Positions 12,001 to 20,573 are shown, counted from the stretch's first letter. The stretch: 64,000 nucleotides of DNA from Castor canadensis (GCF_047511655.1 NC_133401.1:14664001-14728000), one strand, 5' to 3'. Notes: generated by a model not told the origin, from the sequence alone. Numbers and translations are program-made.

Positions 12001-13209
12001 ACCATGATCCTCCTAATCTCTGCCTCCTGAGTAGCTAGGATTACAGGTGTGAGCCATGGTGCCTGGCAAACAATAGATTTCAAAATGAGATCATACCGTA
12101 TCTGTGTAGTGCTTAGAACAATACCTGCAGTGTAGGAGTTCCTAACACATACCAGCTATTGTTATAAGTAATTTTATGATTAAGTAATATTATAAGTAAT
12201 GGCTAATTTATTATTATAAGTGATTCACTTCATAATGTTATCATTTATTTTCATCCATTTCTTTTTTGCCCATTTCCCACTGAAAAGCGTATTGAGCACG
12301 GCTATGTTTATTTTAAGAGATAAAGATCAGATTTTATCTTGAGAATTGCTTTGGAGGGTGGAGGGTGTCTTTCCTTCTGGTCACGAATTGGCTCAGACTT
12401 AGTGGGCATGGTGAGACTGCTTTGCTGGGAAGCAAGCTTGCCCACGGCCACTGCCTATCCCATGCAATTTGTGACAGGGCCACCTGATGGCAGCGTGCTG
12501 TCACAAGTTCCTTGCCCTAGTACTTTGGGAACTGTTTGACAAGTTGCACTTGGTCCATCTATTGAACCCGTTCTAGGTGCCCGTTATAGATCATTTACTC
12601 TTTTTTGTTTTGTTTTGTTTTGTTTTGGTGGGACTAGGGTTTGCACTCAGGGTTTCACACTTGCAAAGTAGGCGCTCTACCACTTGAGCCACACACTAGT
12701 CCATTTCGCCGTGGTTATTTTGGAGATGGGATCTTCTGAACTATTTTCTCCAGCTGGCCTTGAACTGTGATCCTCCCAATCTCAACCTCCCAAGTAGCTG
12801 GGATTACAGATGTGAGCCATTGGCGCCCAACTGGATCATTTGCTGTTCTCAAGTCTGTGATAAGTGGTATTTTATTCATTTTAAGATAATAAACTTGAGG
12901 ATCAAAAAAGTTAGATCACTTGTAGAGTTAGGGTTTGGATCTAGGTCCCCCTGACTTCAAGGCTGGGTCTAGATGTCTGGGTGAGTCTAAGTGTGTAGCC
13001 AGGTTTGAGAGCTATTGGTATAGAACTATGGTTCTCCACTGGGAGTTGTCCCCCTGGGCACACTTGGCATGTCTGGAGCTATTTTTAGCTTTCTTTCTTT
13101 TCTTTTTTCTTTCTTTGTCCCTTTTTTTTTTCCTGGCAGTACTGGGGTTTAAACTCAGGGCCTCATGTTTACTAGGTGGGTGTTCTACCACTTGAGCCAC
13201 TTCACCAGT

Positions 13210-13252
<43 letters not shown>

Positions 13253-15714
13253 GGGCAGTTTTGAAATAGGGTCTCTTGAACTATTTGCTGAGGCTGGCTT
13301 CTAACCTCGATCTCCTGATCTCTGCCTCCCGAATAGCTAGAATTGCAGGCGTGAGCCACTGCACACAGCCTATCTTTAGCTTTCTTGACTTGGGGGCAGG
13401 GTGAGGAGATAGGGGTCTACTATTGGCATCTAGTGAACAGAGGCCAGGTGGTTTCTGCTGACCATCTTACAATGCACCAAGCGGCTCCCAAATGTCAGGT
13501 GAGTTGCTATCAAACCCTGGTGTAGAGTCTTAAAATGGCATCATTTTGAACTTCAAAATCTGAGAACTTAGCTAATATTTATTAAATATGTCTGAATAGT
13601 GTGGCAGATATGGATACAGTACACCAGTCTGGGCCACCAAGGAGGCTACAGTCTAGAAGGGCAGGGGTGGAAAGGCACACATGTTTTCAGTATGAGGCAG
13701 ACTGTGATAAATAAAAAAGGAGAGTCCAGTTAGGGCTGAGCTCATGTTTGCTTGTGGGAGAGATTGAGAGGCTGTGGGGAAGAGGTGGTATTTGAACTGG
13801 ATGTGTGAGCAAAGTTGATCTGGTAGGAAAACAGAGGCTCTGTTCAAGAAATAGCAGTCCAGTGTGGGTGGAACATATAATATTTGTTAGTGGATATGGG
13901 GGGTAGACTGGAATGGCAGGTAGGGGATAAAGCTTTGAATCCAGGCTGAGGACTCTGGCGTTGGTGTCTGTCACAGTCATGGAAAAGCCTTTTCTTCCAG
14001 AGTGGTGGTCTGGGCCTTAGAGATGTGGGACTCAGCAGCTTCCAGAGGGTACTTTCTACCAAGGAGGAGAACTTGGAGCTGGGAACATACCTGTAATCCT
14101 AGCATTTGGGAGGCTAAGACAGAAGGATTGTATTCAAGGCCAGAATGGGCTACAGCTCGAGATTCTCTCAACAAACAAAAAAAGTAGGAGAGGCTGCTTA
14201 GCAAGCATGAGGCCATGAGTTCAAATCCCAGTTCTGCCAAAAAAAAAAGTAGGAGAAATTTGAACTTCTGATTTTACGACCAAGTTGATACTGAGTGCGC
14301 AACAAGCTATTTCACCTCAAAGTAGCCCCTGGGGGATGATGAACTGAAGTAGAAAAATACATGTGGGTAGGCTTTATTCTGTGCAGTTGTTTTGCAAAGG
14401 CCTGGGCCATTTGGCTGCAGTGAAAACTGAAGCAAGTTTGGAACCGCTTACCAAAGATCTGCTTCCCAAAAAGTGAGTTGTTACCACAGGGCTTGGTATG
14501 GTTAAAGCTTCCATATGGACACTACCCAGTATGAGTATGTCTACTTCATTACATTACCATTTGGCATGTCTGGTGCACTATCAAGAATATAGTTGCGAGC
14601 TGAGCACCCGTGGCTCACAACTATAATCCCAGCTACTCAGAAGGTAGAGATCAGGAGGATCATGGTTTAAAGCCAGCCCTGGCAAATAGTTCTCCAGACT
14701 GTATCTTGAAAAAACTCATCACACAAAAGGGCTGTCAGTGTGACTCAAGTGATAGAATGCCTGCCTAGCAAGCATGAAGCCCTGAGTTCAAAGACCAGTA
14801 CTGCCAAATATATTACATATATATATATATTACATATGTATGTAGCTTTTTAAAAACTTTTTTACCTTGTGTGTACATACATTTGCCTTCAGTAGCTTCC
14901 CATCACCACAACCTAGTTGGGCCTTGTGGAAATTCATTGCTCTTTGGGAAAGGAAGGGGAAAATCTTTGTTGAGCTTCCTGTGTGTGTGTGTATTTCCTT
15001 GTGGTGCTGGGAGTTGAACCCAGGGCCTCACACTGCTAGACAAGTGCTGTACCACCGAACCACATCCCTGGCCCTTTGTGTATATTTTGCAAACTACAGT
15101 TGTAGACACTGCCAAATACACTATCTCTTTTAACTCTTTGGGTGTAAGTACTGTTTCCTCATTATGGAAGGGACTGTGCTGGGAAATGAACTCAGGGCTT
15201 CATGCTTGCTAGGCAGGCGCTCTATCACTTGAGCCATGCCCCCAGTTCTTTTGCTTTAGTTAATAGGGTCTCATTTTATGCCCAGGCTGGCCCTGACTTC
15301 GATCTTCCTATTTGTGCTTCCCCATGTAGCTGGGGATGACAGACATGAACTACTGTGCCCAGCCATTGTTTGAGATAGGGTCTTGAGAACTTTTTTCAGG
15401 CTGCCTTGAACCACGATCCTCCTGATCTCTGTCTCCCAGATAGCTAGGATTACAGACTTAAGCCACCACACCTGGCCTGTTTCTCTTTTTTATAAATGAG
15501 AAAACTGGCACTGAGAAAGGCTAACTTGCCCTAAATTCTTGCAGCTAAAGGCATTACATTTTGATGCATGTGTGGTCTGTTTTGCTACATTTTCTGCCCC
15601 TCTTTTCCCTTTCATAGAAAATTAACCTCACTTACCTGGATTTGGGCTGCTAGAGACAGTTGACACAAGCATGAGTAGCAGCAACAGGAGAAAGGAAAAG
15701 AGTAGAACCTTCAT
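3116..15714 (-). CDS. CXCL17: CXCL17 gene, complete coding span (C-X-C motif chemokine ligand 17)
   Basis: CXCL17 is a small secreted, highly basic mucosal protein with chemotactic (monocyte, dendritic cell) and antimicrobial activity. Four coding exons join in frame (79 + 81 + 99 + 98 nt) into 118 codons plus TAG; human CXCL17 has 119 residues. In order the protein has a hydrophobic signal peptide (residues 1 to about 22), a variable linker, QECECKDWFLRAP, a KCPCDH motif, and the basic tail ending ACQQFLKRCQLASFALPL. All six cysteines are present (CEC, CPC and two in the tail). One residue is missing before the CPC motif relative to human, which accounts for the length difference. Introns are about 10.1 kb, 638 bp and 1461 bp, all GT-AG. 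The neighbour LIPE is on the same strand, as in human 19q13.2. No disabling change was seen. Confidence 0.96.
3250..3310. repeat. (ATT)n microsatellite
   Basis: An interrupted TTA/ATT repeat of about 55 bases lies in CXCL17 intron 3, directly beside the 3' (A-tail) end of a minus-strand SINE. It probably grew from that tail. Confidence 0.85.
3308..3515 (-). mobile_element. Dimeric B1-ID SINE, 'tttgctctggttattttgg' linker type
   Basis: This minus-orientation copy reads gagtttgaactcagggcttc ... ccacttgagccacacctcca, the TTTTGCTCTAGTTATTTTGGAG linker, and the B1-like left arm. It belongs to the second SINE subfamily of this window. Confidence 0.85.
3738..3985 (+). mobile_element. Dimeric B1-ID SINE, full length
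   Basis: The left arm (ctggatacaggtaactcata ... cctatctcaaaaaaataccc) is joined to a full ID arm with the complete A and B boxes (tggctcaagtggtagagctc ... ggccctgagtttaagccc) and an A-rich tail. Confidence 0.85.
4074..4100. repeat. (CA)n microsatellite, intron 3 of CXCL17
   Basis: A pure CA run of about 26 bases. Confidence 0.9.
4325..4547 (+). mobile_element. Dimeric B1-ID SINE, full length
   Basis: Both arms are present in intron 3, ending 128 bases below the exon 3 donor: cctataatcctagctactca in the left arm and gggctggtagaatggcgcaa in the right, with an AAGAAAAG tail. Confidence 0.85.
4675..4773 (-). CDS. CXCL17: CXCL17 coding exon 3
   Basis: The acceptor CTGTTATTTCAG/ATTGG and donor AACA/GTAAGT frame 99 nt. 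The exon encodes (D)WFLRAPKRKLMTVPRLQEK, then CPCDHSKGNVKKN. The CPC pair and the DWFLRAP motif are the strongest family marks. One residue fewer than human lies between MTV and the first Cys. Confidence 0.96.
5412..5492 (-). CDS. CXCL17: CXCL17 coding exon 2
   Basis: The acceptor CCGACAG/GGGTCGC opens the exon and the donor AAAG/GTCAGT closes it. It completes the split Gly and encodes VARGQRNQRQ, SGRWLP and QECECK. This carries the first two conserved cysteines and is the fast-evolving part of the protein. Phases 1 to 1 fit both neighbouring exons. Confidence 0.95.
5693..5911 (+). mobile_element. Dimeric B1-ID SINE, full length
   Basis: Both arms and an A-rich tail are readable in CXCL17 intron 1, about 200 bases from the exon 2 acceptor. 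Confidence 0.85.
6222..6565 (-). mobile_element. ID monomer and two B1-like monomers, minus orientation
   Basis: An older ID copy at 6222-6300 (attgaacccagggtcttgtg ... ctctcagcc) is followed by B1-like units at 6310-6425 and 6455-6568 (tgagataggctcttgctaag ... accaccatgccggg). They are more diverged than the dimeric SINEs. Confidence 0.7.
6752..8046 (+). mobile_element. MLT1-type (ERVL-MaLR) LTR with a second MLT1 and three SINEs inside it
   Basis: The outer LTR starts tgttatggactgaactgtat at 6752. It continues in pieces at about 6752-6940, 7183-7240, 7694-7750 and 7936-8046 (agcctccagaactgtgagaa). Its parts are split by SINEs at about 6942-7182 (+), 7241-7325 (-) and 7751-7935 (-), and by an inner MLT1 at about 7333-7693. 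Family assignment rests on recognised consensus wording. Only non-coding LTR sequence is present, with no viral genes. Confidence 0.75.
7333..7693 (+). mobile_element. Inner MLT1-type LTR
   Basis: It starts gttatgaactgaatgttctt, includes ttaggaggtagggcttttgg, and ends agctcacactaagaca. It sits inside the older LTR with a near-repeat of CAAC on both flanks, as expected for a short LTR target-site duplication. Confidence 0.7.
8625..8842 (-). mobile_element. Dimeric B1-ID SINE, full length, minus orientation
   Basis: Reads tttttggtggcactggggtt, then the ID arm, the GTGATGGGTACTTTTGAGATAG linker and the B1 arm ending ggcgtgagccaccagtgcct. Confidence 0.85.
8885..9230. repeat. Probable old LINE 3' fragment interrupted by a (CT)n run
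   Basis: The wording (catgaaccattttaagtgac ... ccattgctgaatatttagac ... tcaaactgcttttcaaagtg) resembles the antisense of L1/HAL-type 3' ends. The family is uncertain. A pure CT run at 9051-9096 interrupts it. Confidence 0.4.
9051..9096. repeat. (CT)23 microsatellite
   Basis: An uninterrupted 46-base TC/CT run in CXCL17 intron 1. It is likely polymorphic and may form triplex DNA (polypurine/polypyrimidine). Confidence 0.95.
9610..9815 (+). mobile_element. Dimeric B1-ID SINE, short-right-arm type
   Basis: A full left arm with a shortened right arm (gtggtgcaaggtgtgggccc) and an AAATAAGTAAAT tail. Confidence 0.85.
9870..10060 (+). repeat. MIR SINE relic
   Basis: Shows the MIR core pattern: cagtctcggacaattcactt ... 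tttcctgatttggaaaatga ... cagaatcgtgaggaacaaat. Confidence 0.7.
10665..10970 (+). mobile_element. Short-arm dimeric SINE followed by an ID monomer
   Basis: The dimer at 10665-10862 has the shortened right arm (gtgactcaagatgtaggccc). A separate ID unit with full boxes follows at 10870-10970. Both are preceded by the near-repeat aatagaaaactgggct (10656-10671 and 10860-10875), which may be a target duplication. Confidence 0.75.
11025..11225 (+). mobile_element. Dimeric B1-ID SINE with a right-arm 5' deletion
   Basis: Left arm ggctcatgcctgtcattcta. The right arm joins gggctggtag directly to agcacctgcctaacaagcgt, so it lacks the A-box half. The tail is A-rich. Confidence 0.75.
11858..12072 (-). 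mobile_element. Dimeric B1-ID SINE, short-right-arm type, with (TTTG)n tail
   Basis: A (TTTG)5 tail at 11859-11880 is followed by the shortened ID arm (actcagggcctacatcttga) and the B1 arm ending gtgagccatggtgcctggca. Confidence 0.85.
12600..12838 (-). mobile_element. Dimeric B1-ID SINE, second linker type, with (TTTTG)n tail
   Basis: A (TTTTG)n tail at 12605-12626, the ID arm gggtttgcactcagggtttc, a CCATTTCGCCGTGGTTATTTTGG linker, then the B1 arm. Confidence 0.85.
13125..13372 (-). mobile_element. Dimeric SINE with an internal (GT)n expansion
   Basis: The ID arm (ggggtttaaactcagggcct ... cttcaccagtcc) and the B1 arm (gttttgaaatagggtctctt ... ggcgtgagccactgcacaca) are separated by a GT run at 13215-13251 that sits in the linker. 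Confidence 0.85.
13590..13985 (-). repeat. L2 LINE relic, antisense
   Basis: Wording (ggaggctacagtctagaagg, gaggtggtatttgaactgga) matches the reverse strand of the ancient L2 3' region. It explains several overlapping minus-strand open frames of 60-100 codons here, which are therefore not genes. Confidence 0.55.
14075..14255 (+). mobile_element. B1-like monomer plus partial ID
   Basis: The left unit (gaacatacctgtaatcctag ... tcaaggccagaatgggctac) is of the B1/Alu type with 'tttgggaggctaagacagaa'. A partial ID (gctgcttagcaagcatgagg ... caaatcccagttctgcc) follows. Confidence 0.75.
14597..14815 (+). mobile_element. Dimeric B1-ID SINE, full length
   Basis: Both arms are readable (cgtggctcacaactataatc; agggctgtcagtgtgactca). 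The copy ends in a TA-rich simple repeat (14808-14842). Confidence 0.85.
14985..15478 (-). mobile_element. ID monomer and dimeric SINE pieces, minus orientation
   Basis: ID at 14995-15075 (gagttgaacccagggcctca ... acatccctggcc). A dimeric copy of the second linker type runs 15172-15365. A further B1 arm runs 15368-15478 (tgagatagggtcttgagaac ... agccaccacacctggcct). It ends 158 bases from the CXCL17 exon 1 donor. Confidence 0.8.
15636..15714 (-). CDS. CXCL17: CXCL17 coding exon 1 (signal peptide)
   Basis: The ATG at 15714-15712 sits in a good context (CCACAATGA, with A at -3). The exon encodes MKVLLFSFLLLLLLMLVSTV and then SSSPNP, a typical cleavable signal peptide very close to human CXCL17. 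It ends CCAG/GTAAGTGAG, phase 1, so Gly27 is split with exon 2. Confidence 0.96.
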
Positions 15715-16290
15715 TGTGGCTTTGGGCACTGTTGACAGTTGCTTGAAGAGTGTATGGAGCAGCCTCAGTTAGAGGCTTCCAATGCCTCAGGTGGGGTACT
15801 CGGCTTGGTGGCTAATCACAGGCCAAGGTTCCCATTAGAGTGTAAGAACAGGTAAGATGACGTTGGCTTTGTTAGGTAACAGGTTGGACCAAGTGCTTTA
15901 CAGGAATTTGGGAGGTAAAACTGGTCATGCAAAACAAACAAAGTGCTACATTCTTAAGAGCATAAGAGGTGACTGATAACTTGGCAGCAGGATTTGTTCC
16001 CTGCCATCCTCCTTCTTGCCTTCCTACCCCATAATGAGTTATGATTTCTTTCTTTAGACTTTTTTTCTCATTTGAATTTCTTCTGTCTTTCAGTGACTGT
16101 GACAAGAAAGTGGTTGCTAAGGGTTGGCAGAAGAGAGGATGACATATCTATTTCTCCTCTGTCCTCATTTCTATCCTTGGCAAAGTATCAGCAATAATAG
16201 TGTTGTCTGGGTAGTGCTCTATCCTCATTTTGTCTGCAGTCCCCTCCAATTCTGTAGCCATGTAAGGTGGAAGCAGAGCAGGATCAAGAA
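15715..16290 (-). promoter_or_regulatory. CXCL17: CXCL17 5' UTR and proximal promoter region (inferred)
   Basis: This is the sequence directly upstream of the CXCL17 start codon on minus. It is free of SINEs for about 570 bases, unlike its surroundings. No TATA box was seen in the first 150 bases. The transcription start cannot be fixed from sequence alone. Confidence 0.45.
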
Positions 16291-16650
16291 GAGTTCTGGG
16301 CATGGTGGCACATATCTGTAATCCTAGCACTCAGGAGGTGGAGGCAGGAGGATTGCAAGTTCAAGGCCAGCCTGGGCTACATAGTGACAACTTGTCTCAA
16401 AATCAAACCAACAACAATAGCAACAAAAACTAGGTAGGCCAGCTGCTGGTGGCTAACACTTGTAAATCCTAGCTAAGCAGGAGGATTGCTGTTTGAGGCC
16501 AGCCCCAGGCAAATAGTTCATGGAGACCCTATCTTGAGAAAACCCATCACAAGAAAGGGCTGGTGGAATGGCTCAGGTGGTAAAAGCTCCTGCCTAGCAA
16601 GTGTGAGGCTTTGAGTTCAAACCCCCAGTGCTACCAAAACAAACAAACAA
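16290..16650 (+). mobile_element. B1 monomer followed by a full dimeric SINE
   Basis: A B1-like unit at 16290-16430 (ctgggcatggtggcacatat ... ggccagcctgggctacatag) with an A-rich tail, then a dimeric B1-ID copy at 16436-16650. Confidence 0.85.
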
Positions 16651-16894
16651 AAACCTAGGCAGTTCTCCTTTGCCCCAAACACTGCCCCCAGGTAAAACCA
16701 TGCTTCCTTGTGGAAACTGGGTTGGTGGAATACCTTCAGGGCTTCAGCTCCAAATGGGTTTGAAAAACATAGGCGCCAGAAGGTTCCAGAAGGGAAGGAG
16801 CCCTTAAAAAGTGTTTTCCCAGGTTGCTGGGGCTCCAGACCTTGTTTGGAACTGCTCCCAGCAAAAGAAGAAAGTTAATAATACTTATAGTAAA

Positions 16895-17280
16895 CAGCAA
16901 GGGTCATTGTGTTAGCTGGCTTTCCGTCACTCACAAAATCCCTGAGATAATCAGCTCACAAGGAGGAAAAGTTTGTTTTGGCTCACAGTTTTGGAGGTTT
17001 CAGTCCATGGTTGGTTTGCCCTGTTGTTTTGGGGCTTGTGGTGAGGCAGAAGTACATGGTAGAAAAAACTGCCCAGTTCATTGCAGTCAGAATGCACGGA
17101 AGACACAGGAATGGGACAGGGTCCCAATATCTCCTTCAAGGACACCTCCCCTTCCCAATGACCTAACTTCCTTCTACCAGTAAAGGTTCTACCACCTATA
17201 AGTAGTGCCATAGGCTGGTGACCCAGCCTGTAGCTCATAAGCCTTTGGGGGGCATTCAAGACCAAACTATAATAGGTATG
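16895..17280. repeat. Unclassified interspersed repeat (LTR- or DNA-like)
   Basis: Wording (ccctgagataatcagctcac, ttggctcacagttttggagg, ccaatgacctaacttccttc, cataagcctttggggggcat) is familiar from dispersed mammalian repeats, but I cannot name the family with confidence. It accounts for the open frames of 60-119 codons here. Confidence 0.5.
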
Positions 17281-17284
17281 GAAC

Positions 17285-17825
17285 ATCAGCACTTACTAAA
17301 CTTGGTGCCCATTTCAGAGACTTTAGGAATGTGTCAAAAGAAAGAAGAGAGGCTGAACTTGAATGCTGGGTGATATTTGTGGAGGCTGAAGGGCCAGTTA
17401 ACAAGGAAGTCCTTCTTGGAAGCCTCTAGCTAGGAGTGAGAAAAGATGGTAATGACTTTCGTCCCCTAAAACAAGGGATGAGGTACGGTTGAGTCAAATC
17501 TTTTTAGATTTTTTGTTCAGCCATTCTTATCATCTCAGTTTTCAAATTATTGTGGCCTATTACTGTGCTGGAGAGATGTGCTAGGCAGTGAAAACTGTCC
17601 TCAGGTTGAAGACTTGGTCTTGATCTGGGCTTGGCCTGATACAAACCACTGATGTGGCTTCTTTTGGGAAAATTCTTAAAATTGTCTTTGTTTTCAAGAG
17701 GCTGAAGTCTAACCAGGGGGAATGATATGCACTTAGATGACATAAACCTTGACATATAAGTGGAGACAATTTTCAAAGATGGCGGAAGCTCACTGGTACT
17801 GAGAGGGACTCTGGATTAGGTGGAA
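17285..17825. other. Unassigned single-copy-looking sequence
   Basis: No SINE, LTR wording, splice-flanked coding frame or RNA gene was recognised here. Confidence 0.5.
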
Positions 17826-17827
17826 CT

Positions 17828-17950
17828 TTGCTTGACAGGGTCTTGCTATGTAGCCCAGCTGGGCTTGAACTCAGATCCTCCTGCCTGAGTTCCCCCCCGC
17901 CACCCCCTGCCCTGAGTTCTGAGATTACTGGTGTGAACCACCACATTTGG
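17828..17950 (-). mobile_element. B1-like monomer, minus orientation
   Basis: Reads gacagggtcttgctatgtag, cccagctgggcttgaactca, and an internal C-rich run (ccccccgccaccccctgccc) at 17893-17912. Confidence 0.75.
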
Positions 17951-18211
17951 TGGAACTTGAGCTTATGTCTCCCAGGTTGGGTAGAACATGGATTAGTGGA
18001 GGGCAAGACAGGAGGGCAGTGCAGAGTGTTGTAGTATGGAGCTGACTGAATGGGATCTTTCAGGGCGGGGGTTCATTGTTCAGTTTTGTATTTTTTGGAC
18101 TCATGTATGGCCTGGCACTGTGGGAGTGCTCTACAAATATTTGTTGAATTGAATGATAACTTCGTAACCCTTTAATATGCCCTGATGTGCAACTCATTAG
18201 AAGAAAGAAAA

Positions 18212-18312
18212 TCTTGGGCTGGCGGAGTAGCTCAAGAGTAAAGCACCTGCCTGGCAAGCATGAGACTCTGAGTTCAAACCCGATGACCACCAAAAAAAAG
18301 GAAGAAAGAAAA
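18212..18312 (+). mobile_element. ID-type SINE monomer
   Basis: Reads gggctggcggagtagctcaa ... ctgagttcaaacccgatgac with an A-rich tail. Confidence 0.85.
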
Positions 18313-18662
18313 TCTTTCTGATAAATGGCCGCACGTGTACAAGGAGTGTGGTATGCCTGCTTTTCTCTCCCAACCAAGCTGGTCATAGGTTCTGCTGAGG
18401 CTACTGCAGAATCAGGGAGCACCAAATCAGACCCTCCTCTGGGTCCTTCAGCATGTTTCCCCATGCCTTCAGAATGAAGGCACATCCTGGCTGCCTTCTA
18501 GTTCACTGTCTGGTTTCTTTCTTCACGAACATGGGTGGGATGTATCATAGAAGAGAGCTTTGGGTCCCGCACGTTCATTGATACAAAACACCCTTAAGAA
18601 AAGAAAGGAGAAAAAAACCCACCCTTAGAACAAATAGACTTTTCTCTTACAATATTGAAGAC

Positions 18663-18865
18663 TTTTTTTTTCAGTACTGGGGTTTTAACTCAAGGCCTTA
18701 TGCTTTCTAGGCAGGTACTCTCCCACTTGAGCCATTCCAACAGCCCTTTTTTTGTGCTGGGTATTTTCAAGACAGGGTCTTGCAAGCTATTTGCCCAGAC
18801 TGGCTTGGTACCAGTATCCTCCTGAGTAGCTAGGATTACAGGTATGAGCTACCAGTGCCCAGCTG
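18663..18865 (-). mobile_element. Dimeric B1-ID SINE, minus orientation
   Basis: The ID arm (ggggttttaactcaaggcct ... ccaacagccc), the linker ttttttgtgctgggtatttt, and a truncated B1 arm ending ggtatgagctaccagtgccc. Confidence 0.85.
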
Positions 18866-18901
18866 AGGACTTCTTATAGTCCTTCCCAGGAACATTGTAT
18901 C

Positions 18902-19234
18902 AAGAGTCTTTTGGAAAAGGTTAGATCAAAAAGAATTAACCTAAAAGGTAACACCCATGCACAGGAAATCAATGTGAGTCAATGCCCTGTATAGCTATCC
19001 TTATCTCAACCAGCAAAACCCCTTGTTCCTTCCTATTATTGCTTATACTCTCTCTACAACAAAATTAGAGATAAGGGCAAAATAGTTTCTGCTGGGTATT
19101 GAGGGGGGGGAGTGGGAGGGGGTGGAGTGGGTGGTAAGGGAGGGGGTGGGGGCAGGGGGGAGAAATGAACCAAGCCTTGTATGCACATATGAATAATAAA
19201 AGAAAAATGAAAAAAAAAAAAAAGAGTCTTTTGG
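18902..19234 (+). mobile_element. Recent 5'-truncated L1 insertion with target-site duplication
   Basis: The 13-base word AAGAGTCTTTTGG occurs at 18902-18914 and again at 19222-19234. Between them lie about 307 bases that end in a G-rich polypurine tract (19103-19160), AATAAA and a pure A tail. This is the standard layout of a rodent L1 3' UTR inserted by target-primed reverse transcription. The perfect duplication and clean tail point to a recent event. The second copy directly abuts an ID SINE at 19235. Confidence 0.85.
19103..19160 (+). repeat. G-rich polypurine tract of an L1 3' UTR (G-quadruplex-prone)
   Basis: Many runs of three or more G (GGGGGGGG, GGGAGGGGG, GGG, GGGAGGGGGTGGGGG, GGGGGG) are separated by short loops, which satisfies the usual quadruplex pattern. 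Confidence 0.85.
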
Positions 19235-19315
19235 GGCTGGCAGAGTGGCTCAAGTGGTTAAGCACCTACCTAGCAAGCATGAGGCCCTGAGTTCAAACCC
19301 AGCCCAGTACCTGAC
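19235..19315 (+). mobile_element. ID-type SINE monomer
   Basis: Reads ggctggcagagtggctcaag ... ggccctgagttcaaaccca, beginning exactly at the end of the L1 target duplication. Confidence 0.85.
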
Positions 19316-20144
19316 TTGCAAAGGCAGAGGAAGGAGAAAGGGGGAAGTAGGAAGAAAACACCATTCTGCCGTGGATATCTGCTTTCCCCCCTTCTGCAGT
19401 ATACTTGGCAGAATTATAAAACATCTGCTGATTGATTCCGTGCTTCATCTGGCTCTGCTGACAGTCATTTACTCACACAAATACATTGATCTTGGAGTAC
19501 CTGATGTGTGCCTGGAATATGCTCAATGGCAGATGCCGAGAAGAGTTAATGTTTGATGCTCTCACAATCCACAGACATCTGGAGATCTGCTCCACATGCT
19601 CTAACTTGGCAGAAGTGGAAATATAGGGAAGTTATATGATTACTTCACCACCATCAGTCTGTTAGCCGCAAAACCACAGGAGTAAAACACAAGTTTCCTA
19701 ACTTTCTAGATTTTCTGTCGGTATGAAGTCACCTAGCTACTGCTTACGCAAATGTACTGAGCCCTGGAAGGAGAACGAGCACATCCAGAATGAAGTGGGA
19801 GCCTGCATCCACTTGAATAGTCAGGGGAAAATGCCTAATCCACCTGTGACTGTGAAAAAGACCATCTGAGACATTTACATTATCTTTTTTTTCCCCTTGA
19901 GCTTGAAATGAGGGGAACTGAGCCCAGAAAACCAAGAGTGGAAGGTTTTTCATAGGGATTGATGAAACGGGTCAACAAATACATTGTTTTACATCTGTTC
20001 TATTTCTCACTGAACTGTAGTGGTCTGGCTTTGACATGAGTTTCCTCCACATCCTAGAGCAGAGGGGCAGGTCTGATTCCTCTTTGTCACTCCATGCACA
20101 GTGCACAACAGGTACCCATAAATACTTCTTTAAAAATAAAACTG
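19316..20144. other. Unassigned intergenic sequence
   Basis: No SINE, exon or RNA gene was recognised in these 830 bases. The open frames of up to 103 codons have no splice context or known motif. Confidence 0.5.
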
Positions 20145-20350
20145 AGCTGGGTGTCCATGGCTCACGCCTGTAATACTAGTTACTTGGAACACAGCGATCA
20201 GGAGAATTGAGGTTCGAAGTCAGCCTAGGCAAATAGTTCTGGAGACCTGATCTTGTAAATATCCAGCACAAAAAAAAGGGCTGGTGGAGTGGCTCAAGTG
20301 GTTGAGTGCCTGCCTAGCAAATGTGAGACCCTGAGTTCAAACTACCAAAG
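20145..20350 (+). mobile_element. Dimeric B1-ID SINE, full length
   Basis: Both arms are present: gagctgggtgtccatggctc and gggctggtggagtggctcaa. Confidence 0.85.
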
Positions 20351-20427
20351 TACCTACACTACACAGGCACAGGTATACCTTCATCAGCTGCTGTGGAGTC
20401 CAGCTTTCTAAGAATAAGCATGGTGCC

Positions 20428-20573
20428 AGCATGGGGAAATGGTAGTTTGTGGCTCTTCTGCTCTGGTTAGAACACTCCTAGAGTTCAAAGTTTCCACCGT
20501 AGCATGGGGAAATGGTAGTTTGTGGCTCTTCTGCTCTGGTTAGAACACTCCTAGAGTTCAAAGTTTCCACCGT
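20428..20573 (+). repeat. Perfect 73-bp tandem duplication
   Basis: Bases 20428-20500 and 20501-20573 are identical (agcatggggaaatggtagtt ... aagtttccaccgt). The unit is not a simple repeat or a known SINE. Confidence 0.97.

Noticed and set aside
13653-14240. Several overlapping minus-strand open frames of 64-97 codons
   Set aside because: They lie in an antisense L2 relic and a B1-like SINE.
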